A stretch of DNA of 64,000 bases from Auricularia sp. M13 (GCA_037042915.1 CM073201.1:2790001-2854000); one strand, 5' to 3'. Shown: positions 1-11,755, counted from the first letter of the stretch. Notes: generated by a model from the letters alone, not told the origin. A program made the numbers and translations.

Positions 1-142
1 GCCATCGCCGGACCCGCCCCGCCCGAGGTCGACATGCTCGCCGAGGGCGGCCACATCTGGGACCCCATCTGGCCACGCGCCGGACGCGGGCATGCCCACC
101 ACGCGCACGCCCATCCCCGGTGACGGGGTTGACGACTCGTAG
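1..142 (+). CDS. Possible 3' end of an upstream coding region (frame uncertain)
   Basis: The first about 140 bases are very GC-rich and open in several frames. Frame 1 closes with TGA at 121-123 and frame 2 with TAG at 140-142; the opposite strand is also open. Base composition drops sharply after about 190, which suggests that a coding region ends here, but I cannot decide frame or strand and recognise no domain. Confidence 0.2.
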   Translation, partial: PSPDPPRPRSTCSPRAATSGTPSGHAPDAGMPTTRTPIPGDGVDDS

Positions 143-570
143 AAGTCCCGCGTGCGATGGTGGAAGCGCCCAGGTGCAGCTCGCCATTTTGGACCGGTTC
201 TCGTTTGACAGTACGGTACTTGTAGTCTCATTTATCAGTATATCAGTCTCCGGCTTGTCTCTAGCAGCGTATCTTCCTCTTTCTCCGAATCAAATTTTGT
301 GGATTGGTCCGGTTGACCGCGACGATGAGGGTGATCTGAGCTTCGCATTCCACCGAGGCGTTCATGTTTGTCCTTCAATGAGCTGCAATATGAACATTCA
401 ATTGGATGTTGTCTTTACGACAAAAATTTAGGATCTAGATGAATGATTTTTTATTTTATTTTTTGGTGGCAGGAGACGGTCACGTGCAGACGCGCTAAAC
501 ATCCGGCGGTCCCGCGGACTCTCGCCCGTCACTCTCCCTTCTTCCCCCACCACCGACGCCGCTATCACCG
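143..570. other. Intergenic, 5' flank of the RNase H-like gene
   Basis: AT-richer sequence with no supported gene. The last about 40 bases before the ATG at 571 are pyrimidine-rich (CTCCCTTCTTCCCCC), typical of fungal core promoters. Confidence 0.5.
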
Positions 571-2954
571 ATGCCCAAGGCAAAAAAGACAACAAAGAAG
601 ACGACTGCCAGGACAGCCCCGGCGCCGTCCAGGGCCTCCGCGCGCGTCGCTGCACAGTACGCTAAGCTCGTTATCGCTCTTGAAGGCGTTGCCACTGACA
701 CGCGTGAAGAGCGCAACCCACAGCGTCGACAAGCGCCCAGCCAGCACCAGCGCCAGCACCAGCACCAGCCCCGAACTATTATCCCCATGCAAATTACCCC
801 GCGCCCGCGTATGTCTATGTCTATCCAGCTTTTTTTCTCGATTTTTGACGCATTTCCAGGCCACCTCCAAATTACGCGTATTACCCGAACGCGGTCTACG
901 AGCCGCCGCCGCCAGCGCCAGGACCAGCTGCTGGCGCGCCGCTGGTGGTGATGCAGGGACCTGGCGGGCAGCCCATGTATCTCGACGCGCGCGCGTTCCA
1001 GCAGGCATACGCGCACTTCGCCGCCGCGCTCGCGCCGCCGCCGGGATACGCTATGCCACCCGGATACCCCCACGCTCCGCCTCACCCACAGCCTGGATAT
1101 GCTCTCCCGCCTGGTCATACCATGCCCCATGCTGCCCCGCCGCCCCAGACGGCCGCCCAGCAGGTCGTTGCGGCGCCCGCGGTGCGCGCTGCTATTGCTA
1201 AGGCCGCTAGGACTACTACTCGCGCTACTGCTGCGCCTGCTCCTGTTCCTTCTCCTGCGCCGCGTGCTTCGACTTCTGCTGCAGCTCCTGCTCGCGCTCC
1301 TGCTTCGACTCCTGTACCCGCACCGACGCCGACTCGTGCTGTGGCTCCACCTGCAGCGCCAACGCCGGCCCCTGCTCCTGCGCCAGCTCCAGCTCAAGTC
1401 TCACAGCCAACAGCTCCCCTATGGGGAGCTCCAGCACCCAAGTTAACCACTGCGCAGGCGCCCGGTGCCACCTCCTCGTCTACAGCGACCGTCTCGTCGT
1501 TCTGTCTGCCCCGCACGCCAGCAACGCCTGCCACACCGTCTGTGCCCTCCAGTCAGTCGTACGCTCCAGCTACACCTGCCAGCCAGTCGCACGCTCCGAC
1601 GACACCAGCCAGCCAGCCCGCCGCCAGCCAACCGCGCGCATCGGCCAGCCAGCCGACGCCTGCGGACGACTCGGGCTGGAACGTCGTTTACGCCGACTGG
1701 TACTTCCAGATGCAGACGCAGCAGCTCGCCCAGCCGTGTGCGAGCTGCGGCGTGTGGTTTGATAACGAGGCCATGTACGTCTTTTCCACTTTCCTCGCCT
1801 CAACACACAGACCCAGAGTTGATGCATCCCGCAGCGACCACGGCGAGCGCATCCCCGGCGTGCAGACGGGCCCGCGTGCGCAGCTTATTGTACGTCCTTC
1901 GTGTTGTCTTGTCTTTCTTCGTCCTTTGCTGATGCACGATGAAGGCTATCGCGCGCGCGCTTGAAATCGCGCACGTCAACGACGGCCCGCTGCGCATTAA
2001 GACGGGGAGCAAGTATGCCGTTCAAGGTTCGTACTGTCCATGTCCCTTTGTACTCAGTAGTTGTGTGCTGACGCGATACTGTATCGCTCTTCCCCAGCCA
2101 TCCGCGACTGGCTGCCAGGCTTCATCCGCAACGGCTGGCGCACGCAGGCGGGCGCGCCGGTGCAGAACCGGCCGCTGCTGGAGTACATCGGCGCGCTGCT
2201 CGACTTCCGCGGCGTCGTCGGGCAGCGGGTCGAGCTGGCGCTTGTGGATGGTGAGTTTATATTTTTTTCTTTTCCAGCTTTTCCAGGCGTGCAACTTGCC
2301 TCGCACTTGCCTTGCTGACTTCACTCCACAGGTCAACCGACGACGCCGGCCGACATCGAGGGCTTCCAGAACGCGCAGTACCTCGCGCAGGAGGCGTCCA
2401 CCGCGCGCCCCGCGTCGACCGAGCCGGACTGGGACGCGCTGCGCCGCGGCGTGGAGGCGCGCGGCAACGCCATCATGAAGGACGGCGCGGCCGTACCGCT
2501 GCGCGCGAAGAACGCCGTTGCCAGTGGGTCCGGGTCTGCATCTGGTACGCGTGCTTTCCACGCTTATTTGGACTTTGAGTGCTGATAATTTGCGGTGCCT
2601 GTAGCCTCGGAGCCCAAGAAGAGCACGAGCACGATCGTCTGGGCCAAGCCCAAAGTCGAGCCCGACGACAAGGAGAACGCGCTGGGCGCGCCGGCGCTCA
2701 AGCCCGGCAAGAAGAGCATGCTGGAGAGCGCGAACCGCGCGCTGGAACGGCGTACCGAGCCTGTGGATGTTATCGAAATTGTGCGTCATATGCACCGTTC
2801 TCCGTTCTTCCTTTGTCGCGCGCAGGTAGCTCATACTTGTGTTACGCGTGTAAAGGACGACGATAACGACGATTTCAACTTGACGGAGGACCAGCTCGCC
2901 GCGCTCGACCAGATCGAGGCGGTGTATAGCCAGTCGTCGCAGCCGCGTGCGTGA
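571..2954 (+). CDS. RNase H-like fold protein with degenerate catalytic site
   Basis: A spliced gene of about nine exons. The start MPKAKKTTKK is Lys-rich and is followed by a long Ala/Pro-rich disordered region with an NYYPHANYPAPA stretch. An RNase H type 1 domain follows: VVYADWYF (strand 1), CGVWFDNE, GERIPGVQTGPRAQLI, AIARALEIAHVNDGPLRIKT, WLPGFIRNGWRTQAGAPVQN and a final segment near ADIEGFQNAQYLAQEA. Exon joins at 1889/1945, 2026/2098, 2250/2332 and 2544/2605 keep this homology in frame. In active RNase H the acidic residues lie in YTDGS, RAEL, TDS and the final D-x-L-A motif. Here the first Asp is kept, but RAEL reads RAQL, TDS reads TGS and the last acidic position is not Asp. The tail is acidic and ends SQSSQPRA. 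I infer a non-catalytic RNA/DNA-binding or scaffold role. The first two small exons are the least certain. Confidence 0.75.
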
Positions 2955-3181
2955 GGAGTATGTAGGCGGGACGGTGGAAGATACATTACTTATGTTTGCT
3001 GATGAATTGAAGTGGTTTTGCTGTTGGATTCAGTTGCGCGACGCACAATTGAAAGGGGTCCAGTGCCCGTGGACAAAGCGACATTCAATCTAGAATATGA
3101 CAAGTACAATAGTAATATGGTTATGGTATTGTTCGTGATTATGAAAAGGCGCGCCTTCCACCATCCTCGAGCTCGGATAAC

Positions 3182-4570
3182 TCAGGCAATATACTCAACC
3201 AAAGCCCACCGTGCGATGAGCGCAGCGAGGATCCAGGACAGAGGCAGGCCAGCCAGCCCGCGCGCAGCTGAATTGCTTGCGACTGGCCCGGGCAGCGTGT
3301 TAAGGTTGCTCGAGGACCAGATTCGGATGTTGCGGAAGTAGGTGTGCTGCTCCTCCGGTGTTGCCCAGGACTCGTCGCTGCCTAGATTTGCGCGAGCATC
3401 AGTACCATACGTGCCTTACCAGAGCGCGACCCCTCACCTCCGAAGAATGTGCTATGAATCGTTGTAAGCTGCGTTAAAGGCGTGCGTGGTGAAGGATGCG
3501 TACGAGAACCAAAAGCCGCCTGGCGTGACGCTGCTCCCAGTACGGATTTGCAGTTGAGTCTGGTTCAGAACGAGTTGGTCGTTGTAACTATCTCGCTGTG
3601 GGTAAACCTAACGCATTCAACTGCAGCCTAGTCACGCACAACAGTGAGAGCATGCCGTTAGCGGTCTTGGTGGGACTGTTCATCCAGATCAGCATCGAAA
3701 TTCGCTGCCATCTAAACGACGAAAGCGCAACAGAAAGCATCAGGAGACACGCAGTAGTCGCAGCGAGGTCAAGGCTTACTGTCCGGATTTCAGTGTGAAA
3801 GAGCCGCGGTTTAAACTGTGGCCAAAGTCGTCTTTGCTGCATGTGACGTCTGCTCGCTCGCAGAGACCGTTGGAGTCAGGGGTGTATGCGTATACTAAAG
3901 GGAGGCTCAGATGCTGAACGGCCGGAAAGGAGGGTCGACGTAGAGGCTCACCTTCTCCCGCGCCGTTTGCTCGCCACATCAGACGGGCGCTGAAGCAGTT
4001 CCGGCCAGTCGATGGTTTACCGCCGTCGCATTGAACAGTGCTCGAGCCTATCACCCGTCAGGACAACGTTAACATATTCGTTCATGGCCATTTCTGAAGC
4101 TCGACGCAACGTGTGAACGCACCACCACGCAAACCTGGCAGCTTCCCGCCCTTGACAAAGTCAAAGTTCTGGTCGAATGCGATCTCATAGCTGAGGAGCA
4201 TAGCCTGCTGCGCCTGCGAGCCCGTGCCATTGAACAACGCGTAAAACTGCGCGCCACCGGTGCCATGGGAGTAGCTCTGCGCGGGGTACGTCGTTCTGAG
4301 CACCGACACGGACGCGTTGGGCGTCGGCGAGAAGGGGTCCGGGACGAATGCGAGGTTCTCGGGGTTCTGTTGCACGCGACCTTGCGACAGACCCCAATTC
4401 TGCACGAGGAACGCGCCTGCGTCCGAGGATGTTGAGGGAGTGGGGAAGGCGTAGGATGTGGACGCTGTTAAGGTATACTGCGCGGCCAGGGCTTCCGGTT
4501 GGATGGTCTGTGCTTCGGCGAGGCCAGCACCGAGCAGGATTATATGCCACGCGCGCAGAGAGTGTATCAT
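3182..4570 (-). CDS. Polysaccharide lyase family 14-like secreted protein
   Basis: The ATG at 4570 opens a signal peptide (MIHSLRAWHIILLGAGLAEA). The mature part carries family 14-type blocks: SYEIAFDQNFDFVKGGKLPG, LRGG, NCFSARLMWRANGAGE, VYAYTPDSNGLC, DFGHSLNRGSFTLKSG, QRISMLIWMNSP, LQIRTGSSVTPGG, then SWATPEEQHTYFRNIRIW. The blocks fall in several minus-strand exons, and introns can be placed between them. The reading frame closes at 3182-3184 after a small-residue linker (VASNSAARG) and a hydrophobic end, a GPI-anchor-like tail. PL14 enzymes cleave uronic-acid polymers by beta-elimination; the substrate of the fungal members is not clear to me. An open frame runs 54 codons further upstream (to 4732), but the 4570 start gives the signal peptide. 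Confidence 0.8.
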
Positions 4571-4869
4571 GGAGATGAGGGATAAGGAAATAGGATAGGA
4601 GAGGGGAAAGGAGCTGGCGGATGCTGCCGGCAAGGAGAGTTGCGGAGGAAGCGCCTCGCTAGGGCTCAGCAACCCGTCACGACTCGAGACGTTCTCAGCG
4701 TCTTGGGCGCGATCGCCAAGAAACAGTAGCATGGAACAGCTTGCGTCGGCCGGAAAGATTACTCCAAATTTCCTGTATGTATGAGCGGGCTATATGCAAC
4801 GTGCGATGACAGCAGATATGCGGCAGCAAAGCGTAGCAGAGGCACACACCGGTACCCTGCCAGATTTTA

Positions 4870-7194
4870 TCATTCCTCGTCGCTCTCGCTCTCGTCGTCC
4901 CACTCCTCCTCAGCCTCGTCGTCGACGAGACCGTTCGCTCGACGCGCGCCGGTGTCGCTGCCGCTCTCGTCGTCGTCCTCGTCGTCATCATCCTCTTCAT
5001 CTTCATCTTCCTCATCGTCATCGCCGCTGCCGGGAAGGTCATCGTCCTCATCATCGTCGTCACCGAGTTCGACAACCTCCTCGCTGCCGGCATCGCTGTC
5101 GTCCTCGTCTTCCTCAATGGGCTCCTCGTCGCTTTCGCCCTCGACATAGCGCGCCTCCGGCTTGTTCGGGTCGTCCTTTTTCGGCTTGGCGTTACCGGAC
5201 ACCGGTGCACCGCGGAGCGCAGCTTGGGCGAGAACGAGCTCAAGCCGGCCGCTGAGCGCGAGAAGACGGTCCTGCATGCTGGCGCGCGTCGTCAGCGTCG
5301 CGTGGAGCGCCGCGAGGCGAGCCACCAAGTCAGGCATCTACAATACACAATGCGCACAATCAGCGGCTCGATTCATCGACCAAAGCAATAACGCAAACGC
5401 ACCGTGAGCAAATGCGCGCCATGCACAACGAGCACAGCCCGAACCCAATTCAACAACGACAGCCCCCTCTGCGCGCTCGCAGCCGCCGCATCCGCCTTGC
5501 GTCTCGCCATGCGCTCCGTGACTGACGTCAAGAACGGCACGGCGAGCTGCGGGGGCAGGCGGCGCACGGTGGCCTGGACGATGCGGATGTCGCCGCCGTA
5601 CCGCAGGACGGTGTCGAGCAGCTGCGAGTCGCCGGCGTGCAGCGCCTGCACGAGCGTCCGCGCGAGCGAGCCAGACGCCTTGGGGATTTTGTGGGCGTGC
5701 AGCCGCCGGCCCTCGAGCGTGCGCTCCAGGCCTTCCTGCACGATGTCGTCCTCGTCCGCGTCGGCGTTCTTGTCCGAGAGACCCATGCGCTGGCCCAGAG
5801 ACAGCTCCGCAAGCTCGGCGTCGAGGTGCCCGTCAATAATTGCTGAGTCCGCCGCCGCGTCGGCACCGGGCGCGACACCGGACTGCACGGCCAGTGTTGT
5901 ATGTTCGCGGTAACGCTGATTTGCGTGCTGGTTGAAGGTCAGTAGTAGGACCGGTGAGAGTAGACGATAAAACGCACCATCGCAGAGTCTTGCGTCGTTG
6001 CCAGACCCACATCTGACTGCTTGACAGTGACTTCCGCAATGTACTCGCCTTCGTCAGTCATGTAACGCTAGAGTGATTCTGTCAGTTTCTGGATGAATGG
6101 AGTGGTGCATGTGGACATACGACTGTCTCGAAGACTGGCCGCACACCGCCAGAAATGCGGACGACACATATTCGACCAGGCTGTTCAGAGCGGAAGGCAG
6201 CAGCAGCAATGTTGCCCTCGCCAAGCCCCTTGACGGCAATGGATACTGTCGATTGCGGGTCTATCGATGCGGATTTTTTCTTAGACAATTTGGCGGGCAA
6301 CGGAGCGAGGTAGGCTTTGCCAGAGGCCGTGACAGCCAACAAGACCTGATCACTGGAAAGGCTGACGGCGAGCACGTCGGAGTCCAGTGGCATGGTCGCG
6401 AGTAACACGCCTTCGCCGGAATCTGGGATATCCCAGAGATGCACAACGCGGTCCCCATCGGCGCAGGTGACGAGACGCGTGCCGGGAGACGGGCCCCAGG
6501 CCACGTCCACGATGTCAGACGCGTGTCCGCTGATTCTACAGAGCTCCTCGGGGCCGTCGTCGTCGTCGAAGGCGACGAGTCGTGCGTCGTTGGCGCATTC
6601 GAGCAGCTCCTCGCCATCCGGCCGCACGCTGAGCTGACAAGACGGTCTTTGTCGTTTCCAGCTGCCCAACGCTTCTCCGGAGGCAGGATTCCACGACCGC
6701 AGCGTGCCGTCGCTGCTGGAGGCCCATATCGTGCCGTCTGCGGCGGTGACGGCTGTAATGGCCGACGAGCTCGTCGCCTGCGATAGCGTGCGCAATACGC
6801 GGCCGTGCGTGGCGGAAAAGAGGCACACCGCGCCCGAGGAGAGGCCCAGGGCAATGGCGAAGGCCGCGGGCGGGCTGAGCGTGCTGCTCTCGCTGTCCGC
6901 GTGTTTTTTGCGTTTCTTGGCCGGCGACGGCTCGTCGTCGTCGGGCAGCGACGCCCACGCGAGACACGTGACTCTGGCGTCGTCGAAGGTATGCTCCGCC
7001 AGTATACGCGACGTTGAGACGTCGAAGACGCGCAGCCGGTGCTTGTCGAGCGCGAGCGAGACGATGGCAAATTCATGGCCTCTGGGCGAAAATGCAGACA
7101 GGTGCCTATGCCTGGCCGCCCCCTCCGGCAGCGCCTTGTTAAACGTCGACTGCGGGCGCGATCTTGGTGGCTTGGGGGTCTTTTTGCTCGACAT
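4870..7194 (-). CDS. UTP5: UTP5/WDR43-type U3 snoRNP (t-UTP) protein
   Basis: The ATG at 7194 (MSSKKTPKPP) opens a long exon with WD40 blades: HRHLSAFSPRGHEFAIVSL, GLSSGAVCLFSATHGRVLRT, DGTIWASSSDGTLRSWNPAS, ISGHASDIVDVAWGPSPGTR, VVHLWDIPDSG. After two short exons comes a Utp12-type helical C-terminal domain (MGLSDKNADADEDDIVQEGL, SLARTLVQALHAGDSQLLDT, LLNWVRAVLVVHGAHLLT), and the last exon ends in a long Asp/Glu/Ser tail typical of nucleolar proteins. The family acts in early 90S pre-ribosome assembly, supporting rDNA transcription and 18S maturation. Introns lie near 6065-6120, 5925-5980 and 5338-5402. An in-frame ATG at 7260 would add 22 residues; I prefer 7194. The gene is co-directional with CCT6 upstream. 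Confidence 0.9.
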
Positions 7195-7496
7195 GGCTCG
7201 GGCGTCCGGGTTGGAGAAAAGCTGAAAGCAGCGGAGAAGTAACGCGTTAACTCCGTCCACACGATCTGTTCAGGATCGACGTGAAGTTTGCGTGCTCAAC
7301 CACAGCATTGTAAGTAGTGACCACACAGACAGTATTCTAACGAAGAAATCATGGACGCGAGAGCCCCTGCATGTGCACGCAACTGGACGGGGATATCAAC
7401 TTGCAGCCTCTACGCCTGGGTAGCTAGCTCAGAGTCGCTCGAGTTTATCCAATCAATGAGTGATATTAATGCGGGGAAATCGTAAGGAAGATCTAA
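7195..7496. other. Intergenic between UTP5 start and CCT6 end
   Basis: About 300 bases separate two co-directional minus-strand genes and must contain the CCT6 3' end and the UTP5 promoter. I see no TATA box or other clear motif. Confidence 0.4.
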
Positions 7497-9603
7497 TCAT
7501 TGGTCAGCGTCAGCCTTGAGCGAGCTGCGTCCCGCGCGAAGAATCTCATCCGTCGACAGAAGATTCATCGCGATAACCGAACTGCATGGAAGGAGTCAGT
7601 AAATGGCAGTACCCACAAGCGTATGACATACCAAGAATGGAGCATCTGCTGCTTGACGCGGAAGTTGTCCCATACACCCTCGACTGTCGGATCGCAGGGC
7701 TCGCCGCTTTGCAAGTCGAGCCCAACAGGCGTCTTGCCTTCGCTCTCGGAGAGTTCCTCTTGGAGCTTCAGGATGGTATCCTGCACATCAAGACCCGCGT
7801 TGGCCGCAAGCGTCTTGGGGATGACGAGGACGGCGTCCGCAAACGCCTGGACGCCGAGCTTGGTGCGGCCCTTGGCGATGTCGCGCACGGCCTTGGACGA
7901 CAGGTGGTGGTGGAGCGCGAGCTCGAACGCGCCGCCGCCGGGGATCAGCGCGCGGTCATCGAGCGCGTTCTTGACGGCGCGCAGGCCGTCGCGCAGCGCA
8001 TCGTGGATCTGCGTCGTCGTGTACGCGTTGGGGCCCTTGATGAGCAGCGTAACGGAGCGCGGGTCCTTCACGTCCTCGACGAACGTGAACTTGTCCTCGC
8101 CGAGCGTGTGCTCGTACACGAGCCCCGCCCAGCCCAGCACGTCCGGGGTGAGGTCGTCTACGGAGTTCTGCGCCGTGCCGCCCACCGCGAGCTGCAGGCG
8201 CTCCATGTTGCGCCGCTTCGCGCGCCGCAGCGCGAGGATGCCCGCCTTGGAGAGCATGTCGAGCGAGAGCGGGTCGATGCCCTTCTGGTTGATCACAACG
8301 AAGCCCTTCGGCTTCTCCTTCGCGTCGACGGCCTGGTCGCACACGAGCTGCTTGAGCTCGATGATCTTCTTTACCTTGGCGTCCGTGAAGCGGCGCTCGG
8401 ACTCGACGAGCTTCTCGCGCTGCTCCGCGCTCGAGTAGAAGAAGCCCGAGTTGATCTCCGTCTTCTCGTATTCCAGCGAGACGTTGAGCGTCAGGATGTA
8501 CGCGTTCTCTACGCGCTTCGGCATGTCGGGATGCCGCGCGCCATGGTCGAGCACCAGCCCGCGCACGAGCTGCGTCTCGCTCGCCACACGGTGCTGCATC
8601 TTCATGATCTCCACCATGTGCAGGTCGATCTGCTCGGGTTCCTCTCCGTCCTTTGCCCGCGGCGCGATGGCGAGCACAGCGTCGACGACGTCCGCCGCAA
8701 GCTTTTGGGCCAGCTGCTCATGCAGCTTCGTGGCGAGCGATGTGTGGGCAACCGAAATGAGTGTTGCGCGGTCCAGTTTTTGCTTCACTTTGTACGTTTC
8801 AAGGAACTGCAAAGGACGTGTGTCAGTAAGTGGGCATAATAAACAATGAGCGGAATTATGGCAAGACAACAGCCCTGTATGGGATGCCGAGACATATAGC
8901 AAGAGCGTGCCCGGACTCATAACCGCAGCAGGTCTCCAAGGTGGGGTCGAATGGACGCGTACCTTTAATGCTTCGTTTTTTGCGAGGTCAAACCCCTCTG
9001 CTACCACAGTCGGGTGCACGCCTTCAGAGATGTATCGATCCGCTTGCTTCAGCAGCTCGCCGACGAGTAACACCACAGACGTAGTGCCGTCGCCGACTTG
9101 GTCATCCTGGGCAACAGCCGTGCGTGCCACCATTGCCGCAGTTGGGTTCTGAATAGTCGTATATTGAGCGAGTTCTGGTCATTGCGGTTGATTCTGCCGA
9201 CTCACCTGGATCTGCATTTCCGACAAGAGCACTTTTCCATCCTAATGAGCATAGTACGTTTCTGCATGAGTTGAAATTCGTGGATCAGCAACGATGTGCT
9301 TGCCTTGGTCATCTTAATCTGGCCTGCGCCATCGACCAGCATTTTGAGTGTGCCGCGCGGTCCTGGGCATTGTTAGTAGCATATTAGGATGGTAATGTGC
9401 TACTATCATACCAAGATTCGAGCGCACGACATTGGCAAGGCCCAAAGCGCCAGTGGTATTGGCCTGGATAGCCCGTTAGAATGGTAACCAGATATTGCGA
9501 CGCGCGTCGATCGCGATAGCCGCAAGCTGCATAGACGCACCTGCAGGGCCTGCCCCCGGCGCACGCTCTCCGCCTTGGGATTGATGAGCTCGATACCTGA
9601 CAT
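7497..9603 (-). CDS. CCT6: T-complex protein 1 subunit zeta (CCT6)
   Basis: A group II chaperonin subunit, one of eight in the cytosolic TRiC/CCT ring that folds actin, tubulin and WD40 proteins. The start at 9603 reads [20 protein letters not shown], as in CCT6. Several small exons follow, then [18 protein letters not shown] (the nucleotide-binding loop), [34 protein letters not shown] (diagnostic for zeta), [36 protein letters not shown] and [16 protein letters not shown] last exon ends [21 protein letters not shown] at the stop at 7497-7499. The length of about 545 residues is normal for the family. Its 5' side (9698-9931) holds several TTCnnGAA motifs that fit a heat-shock element core. 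Confidence 0.95.
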
Positions 9604-9697
9604 TGCTCAGTCGTGATATTGGCGCGTTCAGCTGGAGCGGACTGGAGAAAATGCGAGCGCCGTCGGACTTGAAAACGCGCACCAGAGGCAACATTCC

Positions 9698-9931
9698 TAT
9701 TTCCGGCGGTAGATACAACTCCACTCATCAGGAGTGGCATCTAAGAGATACCCTCTCCGGATTCTGGCAACCGCTGGAAATCAGAGCTCCACACACATTG
9801 GGCGAAGTGAGGAGCAATCCCATTTCCAGAAACCATATACCGTTGCCAGAGTGCGCATCTGTGGGTGGAACTGTGCTGTATCGTTTCCAGAAATCTCAAC
9901 GGCCGCCATTTCCCAATTCACTTTCCAGAAA
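9698..9931. repeat. Cluster of TTTCCAGAAA palindromes (HSE-like)
   Basis: Perfect TTTCCAGAAA occurs at 9833-9842, 9894-9903 and 9922-9931, with weaker versions near 9698 (ATTTCCGGC), 9757 (ATTCTGGCAA) and 9843 (GTTGCCAGAG). TTCnnGAA is the tail-to-tail half of a heat-shock element, and the cluster lies 100-330 bp upstream of the CCT6 ATG. The same motif recurs in three other non-coding clusters of the window, so promoter function is not the only reading. Confidence 0.55.
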
Positions 9932-10176
9932 GCTGCCCGTTCTCAGCTCGACCTTAAATCAAGACTTGGTTGCATTCCGTTTTTCCCCAAGTCCCCATCC
10001 GCCTCCGCGTCGCTCATCGACGTGCGCCTCAAGACCCCGCCTCAAGACTCTCCATTCTCCGCCGCGCGCCCGCCATGGTGTTAACCCGAGCGCGTCTGCG
10101 TCGGCGTATGAGTCGACCGCGCACGCGCCAGCTTCGCGAGGAACTGAGCAGGCTCGGCATTCTCGGACCTCCGCCC

Positions 10177-10687
10177 ACAAGGGTCCCTCGTCGGCAAAAT
10201 CCGATATCACGAGGCTGGGGGGAGGGGGGTCCATTTGAGAGCTTATGAGAATTTTTTAAGGCAAGAATTTTGGTGAAAATCTGAGTGAATGCACTTGATC
10301 TTGGCTCAGAAATCCTGTTTTTGGGCACTAGACGCAGTCCTCAGGCCATTGCATCATTCATGAGCCATACAAGCCGAGAAGCACCTGAGGTTGGTGTTTG
10401 TGCGAGTGGGTGGTGCTCCGGAAGCATTTAGGCTCAGGATGCAGATTGGTTCCGGCTACTGGTAGTGGTATTAGTAGTAGTGGTGATGGACCTCTACAGA
10501 GCACAAATTGAGCAGTAACATACCATTCTGATGATTTTTCAATGAGAAATTTGCTTCCATATGGCTTTTGGCTTGGGATGACTAAGCACCGGAAGCAAAT
10601 AGGGGGGGGGGGGGGGGGGGGTCCATTTCAGGTCCTTATGAGAATTTTTGGCCCTGTGTTCCGAATTTTTTTTCGAGGGACCCTTGT
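10177..10687. mobile_element. MITE-like element with 14-bp terminal inverted repeats
   Basis: ACAAGGGTCCCTCG at 10177-10190 is mirrored perfectly by CGAGGGACCCTTGT at 10674-10687, with looser A-rich similarity further in. CCGCCC lies directly outside both ends (10171-10176 and 10688-10693), as a target site duplication would. There is no coding capacity. A G-run followed by GTCCATTT, then TTATGAGAATTTTT, occurs twice in the same orientation (10224-10257 and 10616-10649). Family unknown; size and structure fit a non-autonomous DNA transposon. Confidence 0.65.
10602..10621 (+). repeat. Run of 20 G
   Basis: An uninterrupted G homopolymer inside the MITE-like element, next to the second copy of its internal repeat. 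The first copy has a shorter, interrupted G-run (10217-10229). Its length may be unstable or affected by sequencing error. Confidence 0.95.
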
Positions 10688-10918
10688 CCGCCCAACCAGT
10701 GGAATCGATTTCTGCAGGCGTGGCTCGTTCATCACCGCCGCCGCATTCACAGTACGCATCCCGGAAATGTTGAAACCAATCGCTCACTGAATTGCGTGCT
10801 AGAAACTCCTCGTGACGTCTTTCTCGCGGCGACCACGGACTATCGCGCGCTCTGCCGCTGGATGACGCCGGGCCATCTGGAGACTTATGTGACGACGCTA
10901 TATAGCTCACTGCCGTAG

Positions 10919-11755
10919 TATTTTGTAGCCGCTCAGTGTCAACTACGGAATTGCGTGCCCTCGTCATGGAATGAAGTGTTTGCGTCGTGGATGTTAGAGG
11001 TACACCCGCACGCGCCGGTCAGCCTGATACTGTAGCGGCGGCGGTGGCGGTGGGAGCACGCGCTGGTCTTGCTGTCCCACCGCAGGATGGTCCTTGAATC
11101 CTATTACATCAATGATATTCGAGGAACAAGCGTTGGACATTACGAACGGTACTTACGTTGTCACAGAATTCCACAACGGCACCAGCGATGCATGGGCGCG
11201 ACAGTGCCGGCGGCCGCCGTCAGAGCACGCTGAACAGGCGAGTGGTGCGGGTTTCGCGATACGGCGATGCGCAGCGCGGCGGCAGCAGCAGCGGGCGCAA
11301 TCAAGATGGCGAAGAGCGATGCGGCGGCGACGGAGTGTCATGCTGCAACGCCGCGCAACAGGAAATAAAAAGACTTCAGCAATCAACGTCAACTTTCGCA
11401 TACGCCCGAGATAACACGGTCTTTTTCCTTTTTGGCATCAACACGGTATGTCGTCATTGCATTTGACGCCGGCGCCAGCTCTCTGGGTACAGGTGGTTTA
11501 CAAACAGGCCAACATTCATTGACGTTCCGTATTATCAACTATCATCACCTCCGCGCTCACCACTAGTGGGCAATGACCGCCGCGTGGTCGCCAAACCTTG
11601 GGCCTGCACGCGGCGCCAACGCTGGTCACCACGATGAGCGGTCACGACCCACGAACGGTAAGCGGGACAGATCGATATACTCAAGAGTAGAGGCCGAGGT
11701 ATTTATTGCTGTACAAACCACCCACGTGATTCGGCGCACCAACACTAGCTACGGG
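10919..11755. other. Non-coding, no supported gene
   Basis: Frames of up to 106 codons exist on both strands around 11100-11410, but they overlap one another, are Arg/Ser-rich and lack splice-consistent extensions. A short GGC/AGC-rich patch lies at 11255-11300. I see no RNA gene or repeat with clear ends. Confidence 0.4.

Larger units (their letters stand above)
10075..10918 (+). pseudogene. Small ORF split by a MITE-like insertion
   Basis: An ATG in good context (CGCCATGG) at 10075 opens 34 codons (MVLTRARLRRRMSRPRTRQL ... LGPPP) up to 10176. A 511-bp element plus one copy of a 6-bp direct repeat (517 nt in all) follows. Directly after it, from 10694, 74 open codons run to TAG at 10916-10918 (NQWNRFLQAWLVHHRRRIHS ... 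TTLYSSLP). With the element and one CCGCCC copy ignored the frame is continuous; 517 is not a multiple of three, so the insertion shifts the frame. This implies a former protein of about 108 residues. I do not recognise the family. The alternative is chance: the right half is also open on the other strand. Confidence 0.5.

Noticed and set aside
495-1397. 300-codon minus-strand frame, Arg/Ser-rich
   Set aside because: Antisense shadow of the Ala/Pro-rich part of the RNase H-like gene; no domain and no splice support.
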